A DNA stretch of 59,317 nt, taken from Planctomycetaceae bacterium (GTDB lineage: Bacteria > Planctomycetota > Phycisphaerae > UBA1845 > UTPLA1). The DNA is taken from contig WYBU01000071.1 of the NCBI GenBank assembly GCA_011525745.1, forward strand, positions 1 through 59,317, read 5' to 3'. The stretch's first letter is position 1, and every line of letters starts with the position of its first letter. The notes beneath the pieces were generated by a model, which worked only from the letters and a program-made list of their open reading frames with translations, was not told the origin of the DNA and did not search any database. Of the stretch, positions 16,295 through 22,727 are shown piece after piece. A program made the translations under genes and the position numbers.

Positions 16295-16360
16295 AACACC
16301 GGCCGCTCCCTTCACGACCCCGCCCTGGTCGCGTTCAGGGTCGCGGTTCGGTTCAGCCCG
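16295..16360. repeat. Family D repeat between fliF and fliG
   Basis: CGGCCGCTCCCTTCACG is followed by a spacer and GGTCGCGTTCAGGGTCGCGG. The same order (CGCTCCCTCACG, then TCGCGGTTCGG) recurs at 26637, several times at 34350-34495, and inverted at 58296. It occupies the 290-bp gap between fliF and fliG. Confidence 0.7.
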
Positions 16361-16372
16361 CTCACACACGTT

Positions 16373-18046
16373 CTAGTGCTGCTGCGTCACCCACTGCTCC
16401 ACCAGCGAGACGGCGGTGTTCGAATCGTCCTTCACCATCTGGCTGATCTGGGCAATGATGTGCTGGCGGCGCAATTCGTCCGCACCGACTTCGCGACCTT
16501 CCAGCACCGGCTGCATCGTCTGGGCCTCGCCCACGACGCCGCCTTCGGTGCGCAACCGTTCGAGCACTTCTTCCTCGGCCTGCTGTTCCCGCCGCCGCGC
16601 CCTTTCCACCGCGCGGCCGACCTCGCTGATCGACGCCTGCGCGCGCCGTGCGGTGCGCATTACGGCAACAAGGCTGATCAGGGCCAACAGCCCCAGTCCC
16701 ATCCGCGGGCCGTATTCACGCAGCAATTCGACGTAGCCGGGCGCGCCCGCGGCAACGGCGCCCGCCGCGGCTTCTCGCTGTGTCGCGACCGAGGCCAGGA
16801 CGGCGTCGTGATACCAGTCGACCTCGACCTGGTTGTCGTCAGCGGCGGCGATCAGCGGCTTGACTTGCGCGCGGATGCGGGCGATCTCGGTCTTGATGAT
16901 CGGCTCCAGATCGGCGTCCTTCGGCTCGGCCGCGGCGGCGTCCTGTTGCTTGAAGATGCCCACAAAATAGCCGCGCGGCACGTTGATCGACGCGGTCAGG
17001 CGGCGGATGTCGCCGGGCGTTTCGATCACGTGCGTTTCCTTTTCGTCGCGGCCGCCTTCGAGCACGACGCGGCTCGTCTCGGTCGTTGACGATTCGTCCG
17101 ATGCTCCGCCGGTCACGGCGCGGCCGACGTTGGGGCGCACGCCCGGCCCGGCGGCCGCGCTGCCGCGAGACGTGCTGGTGTTGGACGATTCTTCCTCCGA
17201 GACCTGCGGCTTGCCCAGCTTGCGGTCGCGGATTTGCCTGCGATCGAGATTGAGTTCGGCGAAGACGCCCACGCGCACGCCCGGAATGCCGAGGTGTTCT
17301 TCCACCTGCCGGGCGTAGTGGCTTTCCCAGCGGCGGCGCATGTCGAGCACGTCGATCGGCGGGCCGGAATCGTCGCCTGGAAGGCGATAGGAGCGGCCGG
17401 TTGCTGCATCGACGATCTTGACGGCATCGGGCCGCAGCCCTTCCACGGCGCCGCTGACGAACTCGGCGATGCCGGCGACGAGGGCTTTGTTCAGTCCGTC
17501 GGGAGAGCGCGACTTGACGGTGACGCTGGCGGAGGCACGGCCGACGTCGGCGCCGATGCGCCGCCGTTGCGGCACCTGAATGAACACTTTGGCGTCCGAC
17601 AGGCCGTCGAAGTAGGACAGCACGCGGGCCAGCTCGCCTTCCAGCGCCCGTTCCTTGCGCCAGTGCGCGTCATCGCGCGAGAGGAAGGGGCTGGAGTTTT
17701 CCATCAAGTGCTTGAAGCTCAGGCTCGTGTCGGCGGGCAGCACGCGCGCCTGCTGAAGCATCGCGAGCAGCCTGGCGCGATCGGGCGCGTGGACGAGAAT
17801 GCGTCCGTTGTCGACGACGAAATCCTCGCGGCCGGCGCGCAGGCGGTCGACGATGTTGGCCTCGTCGTCGGCCGACAGGGTCTGCGACAGGAGGGGGACG
17901 CGCTGCGGCCTGGCGGACCACTGTCCCAGCCAGACGACGCTCAGCGCAATGAGCACGAGACACAGCGACAGCGCGATTCGCTGCGACGTGTTGAGTCCGC
18001 CTAGATGCGTGCGGACCTGCGTGAAATAGCGGGATAGGAACTCCAT
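16373..18046 (-). CDS. fliF: Flagellar MS-ring protein FliF
   Basis: About 557 residues: a transmembrane helix near 25-45 (IALSLCLVLIALSVVWLGQW), ring-building motifs (VPLLSQTLSADDEANIVDRL; REDFVVDNGRILV), the YscJ/FliF core (RALEGELARVLSYFDGLSDA, KVFIQVPQRR), a Ser/Gly-rich variable stretch and a second transmembrane helix near 445-465 (LLREYGPRMGLGLLALISLV). The C-terminal cytoplasmic tail that binds FliG is present. FliF forms the MS ring housing the export gate. Start 18046 (MEFLSRYF) is preferred; 18076 is also open. Confidence 0.95.
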   Translation of the reverse strand: MEFLSRYFTQVRTHLGGLNTSQRIALSLCLVLIALSVVWLGQWSARPQRVPLLSQTLSADDEANIVDRLRAGREDFVVDNGRILVHAPDRARLLAMLQQARVLPADTSLSFKHLMENSSPFLSRDDAHWRKERALEGELARVLSYFDGLSDAKVFIQVPQRRRIGADVGRASASVTVKSRSPDGLNKALVAGIAEFVSGAVEGLRPDAVKIVDAATGRSYRLPGDDSGPPIDVLDMRRRWESHYARQVEEHLGIPGVRVGVFAELNLDRRQIRDRKLGKPQVSEEESSNTSTSRGSAAAGPGVRPNVGRAVTGGASDESSTTETSRVVLEGGRDEKETHVIETPGDIRRLTASINVPRGYFVGIFKQQDAAAAEPKDADLEPIIKTEIARIRAQVKPLIAAADDNQVEVDWYHDAVLASVATQREAAAGAVAAGAPGYVELLREYGPRMGLGLLALISLVAVMRTARRAQASISEVGRAVERARRREQQAEEEVLERLRTEGGVVGEAQTMQPVLEGREVGADELRRQHIIAQISQMVKDDSNTAVSLVEQWVTQQH

Positions 18047-18108
18047 TTCCTCAACGCTCCGCGGCGCGTTTCCCACGCGCGATCAGTCGTTCCACGTTGC
18101 GCGACGCG

Positions 18109-18426
18109 CTACACCCTCATCTGCCGGATTTCGGTGTAGGCGTCCATCAGCTTGTTGCGAATCTCCATCAGCAGCGAGAACGCCACGTCGGCCTTGCGCA
18201 TGGCGGACATGACTTCCGCCAGATTGTCCGATTCGCCCGACAGCACGCGCTGCACGCCGGCGTCGGCCTGTTTCTGCAATTCGCTGACTTCGTTCAGGCG
18301 CTCGACCAGATAGCTCTGAAAGTCGCGGCCGTCGGTGGTACGGCCCGCGGCGGCCGGCCCGGCCGGCGAACGAGCGGGGGCGAGGCGCGACAACATGTCG
18401 CCGCTGACGTTCATTCCGTCGGCCAT
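18109..18426 (-). CDS. fliE: Flagellar rod adaptor FliE
   Basis: 105 residues from 18426. The conserved C-terminal half is typical: FQSYLVERLNEVSELQKQAD, then MSAMRKADVAFSLLMEIRNK, then LMDAYTEIRQMRV. FliE joins the MS ring to the proximal rod. The frame is open to 18552, but those extra 42 codons are encoded by a family A palindrome and are not native; AGGAG upstream of 18426 supports the short form. It lies between flgC and fliF, as in most flgBC-fliEF clusters. Confidence 0.93.
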   Translation of the reverse strand: MADGMNVSGDMLSRLAPARSPAGPAAAGRTTDGRDFQSYLVERLNEVSELQKQADAGVQRVLSGESDNLAEVMSAMRKADVAFSLLMEIRNKLMDAYTEIRQMRV

Positions 18427-18528
18427 GGTTTCTCGCGCTCCTGATCGGGTCGCACCGCAAACGGCCCGGGGGCTGCTTTCGACAGTCCGCCGGCGATTCG
18501 TGCGCGTGCAACGCGTTCGGCGAATTCC

Positions 18529-18548
18529 GACAGCCGAGGGCGGCTGTG
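18529..18548. repeat. Family A hairpin between flgC and fliE
   Basis: GACAGCCGAGGGCGGCTGTG forms an ACAGCCG/CGGCTGT stem with an AGGG loop, the same sequence as the repeat clusters at 1453 and 29714. It falls in the 141-bp space between two cistrons that are usually nearly contiguous. Confidence 0.8.
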
Positions 18549-18567
18549 CCACACAAGCGGTCGGCCG

Positions 18568-18966
18568 CTACGCCAACAAGCGCAGCGTGCTCGACGTCAT
18601 CGACTTCGTCACTTCCAGGGCGGTGACGCTGGCTTCGTACGCCCGTACCGCCTCGATCATGTTGATCATCTCGACGTTCAGATCGACGTTGGGATACGCG
18701 ACGTACCCGTTGCCGTCGGCCCGCGGATGGCCGGGGTCGTACGCGCGACGCGGCGGCGCCGGATCTTCGACGATGCGCGACACGTGCACGCCCGGCCCGC
18801 CGTCGCCGTCGCCGACCGAAAACAGGGCCACGCGCCGCTGATACGGCCCCGGCCGGCCGTCGGCGCGCTCGGTGGTCCAAGCGTTGCTCACATTGCCGCT
18901 GATCGCGTCCATGCGAATCCGTTGCGCGACCAGGGCCGACGTGCTGATGTCGAATGTTCCGAACAT
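18568..18966 (-). CDS. flgC: Flagellar proximal rod protein FlgC
   Basis: 132 residues. The N-terminus has the rod-family signature (DISTSALVAQRIRMDAISGN) and the C-terminus the FlgC/FlgG block (VAYPNVDLNVEMINMIEAVR, then AYEASVTALEVTKSM). The DPGHP motif (RAYDPGHPRADGNGYV) is diagnostic for FlgC. AAGGA precedes the start. It lies 21 bp after flgB. Confidence 0.95.
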   Translation of the reverse strand: MFGTFDISTSALVAQRIRMDAISGNVSNAWTTERADGRPGPYQRRVALFSVGDGDGGPGVHVSRIVEDPAPPRRAYDPGHPRADGNGYVAYPNVDLNVEMINMIEAVRAYEASVTALEVTKSMTSSTLRLLA

Positions 18967-18987
18967 GCTTTGTCCTTCATGCGGCCG

Positions 18988-19428
18988 TTACGTCGTCCGG
19001 CCGCGGATGGCCGTCATCAGGCCGTCGTACTTGTTCTTGAGCATCGTCACCGCCGCCTGATGGGCCATGCCGTTCTCGGCAAGCAGCGACATCTGCCGCT
19101 CCAGTCGCGTGTTGGTTCCGTCATGGAGCAGCGTGTTCTCGGCCGGTTCGAGCTTCGGCGTGAGCCGCAGCGCGCCGTGATCGTCGACGCGCCATGTGCT
19201 CGAGTCGCGCAGTTTCAATTGCGCGTCGGGCCGGCGGCGATCGGTTGCCGCGCGCTTCAGCTCGGTCTGAAAGGCCGATGCGTCGACCTGTCTGGTGCGA
19301 TAGCCGGGCGTGTCGATGTTGGCGACGTTTTCGACCAGCACGCGATGTCGCGCTTCGGTGAACGCCACGAATTTTTCCAGCAGCGGCGTGCTGCCGAAGG
19401 TCGCAAAGCCGGTCAGGAATGAGGCCAT
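18988..19428 (-). CDS. flgB: Flagellar proximal rod protein FlgB
   Basis: 146 residues from 19428. The N-terminus contains the FlgB rod signature (FTEARHRVLVENVANIDTPG, YRTRQVD). The C-terminus has the family block LERQMSLLAENGMAHQAAVT. FlgB is an early rod subunit. GGAG lies 6-7 nt before this ATG; the frame extends to 19479, but the longer start would overlap the sigma-54 promoter. First gene of the structural part of the cluster. Confidence 0.94.
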   Translation of the reverse strand: MASFLTGFATFGSTPLLEKFVAFTEARHRVLVENVANIDTPGYRTRQVDASAFQTELKRAATDRRRPDAQLKLRDSSTWRVDDHGALRLTPKLEPAENTLLHDGTNTRLERQMSLLAENGMAHQAAVTMLKNKYDGLMTAIRGRTT

Positions 19429-19462
19429 GTTCTCTCCGTTGCCCGTCGCCGCCTTTAGGCTC

Positions 19463-19478
19463 AGCAAACGGCGTTCCA
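19463..19478 (-). promoter_or_regulatory. Sigma-54 (-24/-12) promoter upstream of flgB
   Basis: On the minus strand the sequence is TGGAACGCCGTTTGCT. Against the sigma-54 consensus TGGCACG-N4-TTGCW it has one mismatch (A for C), with the GG and GC dinucleotides at exact spacing. The transcription start would lie about 12 nt past the GC, leaving a leader of roughly 24 nt that holds the GGAG ribosome-binding site of flgB. The next gene upstream encodes a sigma-54 activator, which strongly supports the reading. Confidence 0.75.
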
Positions 19479-19583
19479 ATGTCGCAGCGCTTTGCGGTTC
19501 TGAATCATCGACATTCCGCGGATCGCGGCCGCGCCGAAAGTGCCGCGGATGCGCATTTATTGCACGGTCGGGCTTTCCGTTCG

Positions 19584-19602
19584 AACGGGCTATACGCCCG
19601 TT
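19584..19602. repeat. Family B-like hairpin (AACGGGC/GCCCGTT)
   Basis: AACGGGC-TATAC-GCCCGTT is a perfect 7-bp stem, followed by CCACGCGA as in the copy at 14099. It lies just past the 3' end of the response-regulator gene, between it and the flgB promoter. Confidence 0.65.
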
Positions 19603-19635
19603 CCACGCGACGTTTCAAATTTCTTTTCCCGCCGT

Positions 19636-21099
19636 TCAGCCTGCGCGGCGCGTGGGTTCCATGCGGCCTGTGGCGGCCCCGCCCGCGTCGGATTCGCCCG
19701 CCGACAGCGTTACCGCGGCGCCGACGTTGCCCTCGCCGGATGGCGCCGCTTCTTCGCGCCACTTTTTCAGCTTCATGCCCAGCGTGCGCACGCCGATGCC
19801 CAGCGCCCTGGCGGTCTTCTGCCGATGGCCGTTGAACTGCTTGAGCGTGCGTTCGATGAGGTCGCGCTCCATGTCCTCCATCAGGAAGCCCATGCGAAAG
19901 CGCGACACCGTCGGGGATTCCGTTCCGGCGGCGCCGTTGAGCCACGGCTCCACGAGCGATGCCGGCAGATCCGGTCCGTTGCACAACACCGCGGCGCGCT
20001 GACAGACGTTCTCAAGCTCGCGGACGTTGCCGGGCCAGTGGTAGCCGGTCAGCGCCGCGATCGCGCGGGCGGACAGGCGCAGCGGTTCGCGGCCGTCGCG
20101 CCGGGCGATGCGCTCGAGGAAGCAGCTCGCCAGCTCCGGGATGTCCTCGCGGTGTTCGCGTAACGGCGGCATCTCGACCGGCAGCACGCTGACGCGGAAA
20201 AACAGGTCTTCGCGGAAGCGTCGCCGGGCGACCCAGTCGCGCAGATCGCGGTTGGTCGTCGCGATGACGCGCACATCGACGCGGCGCGTCTGGCTGCTGC
20301 CGACGCGCTCGTATTCCTGTTCCTGAAGCACGCGAAGCAGCTTGGCCTGCACCGTGGGCGAAACCTCGCTGATTTCATCGAGCATCAGTGTGCCGCCGTG
20401 GGCCAGCTCGAAGCGGCCTTTGCGCAAGCGATCCGCGCCGGTGAACGCGCCCTTTTCATGGCCGAACAGTTCGCTCTCGAGCAGCGCCGGCGACAGGGCC
20501 GCGCAGTTGACGCATAACATGGCCGAACCGACGCGCGGCGATTTGGCGTGCACCAGCCGCGCCGCCAGTTCCTTGCCGGTGCCGCTTTCGCCCTGGATCA
20601 GCACCGTGGCGTTGCTTTGCGCGACGCGCTCGATCTGCTCGGCGACGCGCTTCATGGCCGGGCTGTCGCCCACGAGTCGCGCGGCCGGCTGCCAGTCGCT
20701 GATCGACTGCCGCAGGGCGTCGTTTTCGCCGCGGAGTCGCGACACCTGGATGGCGCGGTCGGCGGTGACGACCAGCTCGTCCATTTCGAAGGGCTTCTGA
20801 AGATAGTCAAACGCGCCGAGCTTCATGGCCGAAACGGCCGTCGGCACGGTGGCGAAGGCGGTCATGAGAATCAGCGGCGTATCGACCTGGCGTTCGCGCA
20901 GCCGGCCGAGGAATTCGATGCCGTCCATGCCCGGCATCTTCAGATCGCTGATGATGACGTCGAAGTTCTGCTGCCCCAGCTCGGCCAGTGCCGTCGTGGC
21001 GTCGGAGAAGGCGGCGATCTGGTGTTCTTCGCGCTGTAATGCCTCGACCACCGACTGTCGCATCAAATCGTTGTCATCGACCACGCAGATTCTCGCCAT
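19636..21099 (-). CDS. Sigma-54-dependent response regulator (NtrC/FlgR type)
   Basis: 487 residues in three domains. Receiver 1-120: acidic pocket D8/D9, phospho-acceptor Asp52 in SDLKMPGMDG, Thr80 and Lys102. AAA+ sigma-54 activator ~140-375: Walker A GESGTGKE at 170-177 and the sigma-54-binding GAFTGA loop at 217-222. C-terminal Fis-type helix-turn-helix ~430-457: TLKQFNGHRQKTARALGIGV. It should activate sigma-54 promoters after phosphorylation by the kinase encoded just upstream. Position directly before flgB makes it the likely FlgR/FleR equivalent controlling rod and hook genes. Confidence 0.93.
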   Translation of the reverse strand: MARICVVDDNDLMRQSVVEALQREEHQIAAFSDATTALAELGQQNFDVIISDLKMPGMDGIEFLGRLRERQVDTPLILMTAFATVPTAVSAMKLGAFDYLQKPFEMDELVVTADRAIQVSRLRGENDALRQSISDWQPAARLVGDSPAMKRVAEQIERVAQSNATVLIQGESGTGKELAARLVHAKSPRVGSAMLCVNCAALSPALLESELFGHEKGAFTGADRLRKGRFELAHGGTLMLDEISEVSPTVQAKLLRVLQEQEYERVGSSQTRRVDVRVIATTNRDLRDWVARRRFREDLFFRVSVLPVEMPPLREHREDIPELASCFLERIARRDGREPLRLSARAIAALTGYHWPGNVRELENVCQRAAVLCNGPDLPASLVEPWLNGAAGTESPTVSRFRMGFLMEDMERDLIERTLKQFNGHRQKTARALGIGVRTLGMKLKKWREEAAPSGEGNVGAAVTLSAGESDAGGAATGRMEPTRRAG

Positions 21100-21183
21100 G
21101 TCGCACTCCTTTGCATCTGAGTTTTCGACTCGACCCCACGGCCGCTCCGCCCCGCGTCGGCCGCCGACTGATCTCGCTCCGAC

Positions 21184-22029
21184 TTACGCCTCGCTTCGGC
21201 GGGCTGCGGGCAGATACAGCTCGAATGTTGCGCCGCGGCCGGGCGCGCTGGTGGCGCGAATCCGCCCGCCGTGCGCTTCGACGATGCGATGGACGATCGA
21301 CAGCCCCAGCCCGGTGCCATCGGGCTTGGTCGTAAAGAACGGATTAAAGATCCGCTCGAGGTTCTCGACCGCTATGCCCGGGCCGTCGTCCGTTACGCGA
21401 AAGACCACGCCGCAACCATCCACCGCCACACCAGTGAAAATCGTCACACGGCCACCGTCGTCGCATGCCTGAATCGCGTTCTGCACCAGATTGATCAGGG
21501 CGCGTTGGAGCCGATCGGCATCGCAGAGGATGTTTTCTGTCGGCTGTGACTCGATGACCAGCCGCGTGCCGCGCTGAGCGGCCGTCGATTCGACGACCGC
21601 CACGACGCGTTCGACGATGGCCGCGGGCGGCGCGGGCGCGAGTTCCAGCACGCCCTCCTGCGCGAAGCCGAGCACGTCGGACACCAGCCGATCGAGCATG
21701 CGGACGCCGTCGCGAATGCGGCGCGACATCGTCACCGCCGCCGGGCGATCGCCGAGTTCCTGCTCGAGCATCGTTGCCTGCAGCGCGATGCCGCCCAGCG
21801 GGTTTCGTACTTCGTGGGCCAGGCCGGCGGCCATTTCGCCCAGCGCCGCCAGGCGTTCGCGGCGGCGAAGCTCCTCGTTCTTGTGTTCGAGTTCCTCGCG
21901 CAGCCGGCGGACCTCGCGTTGCAGGCGGTCGTAGGCGTCCTTGAGGCGCTCGGTGACCTCGTTGTACGCCGCGATGATCGCCGTCAGGGCGTGCTCACGC
22001 TCGCCGTCAGTGGTGGGACGGCCCGTCAT
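21184..22029 (-). CDS. Soluble sensor histidine kinase (FlgS/FleS-like)
   Basis: 281 residues with no transmembrane segment. An N-terminal coiled coil (~20-60, NEVTERLKDAYDRLQREVRR) leads into HisKA with the H-box EMAAGLAHEVRNPLGGIALQ (His72). The HATPase domain follows: N-box ALINLVQNAIQACDDGG, G1 DDGPGI, F-box NPFFTTKPDGTGLGLSI. A cytosolic kinase of this shape is typical of flagellar FlgS/FleS, which read assembly state rather than an outside signal. Its start overlaps the upstream flgN-like stop by 4 bases; the response-regulator gene follows 84 bp downstream. Confidence 0.9.
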   Translation of the reverse strand: MTGRPTTDGEREHALTAIIAAYNEVTERLKDAYDRLQREVRRLREELEHKNEELRRRERLAALGEMAAGLAHEVRNPLGGIALQATMLEQELGDRPAAVTMSRRIRDGVRMLDRLVSDVLGFAQEGVLELAPAPPAAIVERVVAVVESTAAQRGTRLVIESQPTENILCDADRLQRALINLVQNAIQACDDGGRVTIFTGVAVDGCGVVFRVTDDGPGIAVENLERIFNPFFTTKPDGTGLGLSIVHRIVEAHGGRIRATSAPGRGATFELYLPAARRSEA

Positions 22030-22496
22030 GCGTGCGTCTCCGCCAGGGGTGTGTCGCGCGCGGCCGGATTCGAGTCTTGCGCCGCGTAAGCCGCGGTCGC
22101 CCGGCCGGTTGTTTCGGAACGTGACAACACGTGCGAAACGGCGGATCGCCGGGCGCCGATGAGTTCCGCATCCTCGCGGTCCGACGACATCACCGAGGAC
22201 AACAGTTCGCTGGATTCTTCGAGCAGGGTTTTCGCGCTACGTCGGGAGGCGTCGTCGAGCGCGGCGAAAACCCGCGTCCATTCGCGCCGATAGGGGGCGA
22301 GGCGTTCGTTGACGGCGGCCAGCGCCTCGACCGATCTCTGCCGGTCGGCCAGCGCCGCCAGGAGTGCCTCGGCGTCCTCGCCGACGACGAGCAGGCGTTG
22401 TCGATCGGCCAGCTTGCGCAAGCGAACGTACTCATCGCGCTGCGCGGTCAGCAGGGTGAGCAACTGTGTCGCATTCAGTGTTTCGTCGTTCGCCAT
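22026..22496 (-). CDS. FlgN-like flagellar chaperone (tentative)
   Basis: About 156 residues, predominantly helical and rich in Leu/Arg/Ala/Glu. The pattern LLTLLTAQRDEYVRLRKLAD, then LLAALADRQRSVEALAAVNE, resembles FlgN proteins, which hold FlgK/FlgL hook-filament junction subunits before export. The C-terminal ~50 residues are low complexity. It is the first gene of the cluster and is translationally coupled to the kinase. FlgN sequences are poorly conserved, so the name rests mainly on helical pattern, size and context. Start 22496 (MANDETLN) or 22502. Confidence 0.5.
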   Translation of the reverse strand: MANDETLNATQLLTLLTAQRDEYVRLRKLADRQRLLVVGEDAEALLAALADRQRSVEALAAVNERLAPYRREWTRVFAALDDASRRSAKTLLEESSELLSSVMSSDREDAELIGARRSAVSHVLSRSETTGRATAAYAAQDSNPAARDTPLAETHA

Positions 22497-22558
22497 TTCC
22501 ATGCTCCGACGAGTCGTGGGGCGGTCGTGCTTTACGTGATCGCCAACCGACAGCCCGT

Positions 22559-22632
22559 AGGGTCCTCTGTGCGGGCCATCAGCCGTCAGCCTTCAGCTCG
22601 AAGCCGTCATTCCCGCGCCGGCGGGAATCCAG
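22559..22632. repeat. Composite E-F repeat upstream of the flagellar cluster
   Basis: An E unit (AGGGTCCTCTGTGCGGGCCA) is followed by a spacer containing CATCAGCCGTCAGCC and an F palindrome (ATTCCCGCGCCGGCGGGAAT). The same order and spacing recur at 36915-36983 and 54837-54910. It lies in the 231-bp gap (22497-22727) between the TPR gene and the flgN-like gene. The rest of the gap holds an A/T-richer piece, GTTTTCGACATTTCGAGG, also seen near 55070. Confidence 0.75.
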
Positions 22633-22727
22633 TCCTCCGCGGCCTCTGCCCGCTGCGAGAGCCTCGCGTATGGAGTTTTCGACATTTCGAGGTTTTCTTT
22701 CGACTTTTGCTTCGTGCCTTATTTCTC

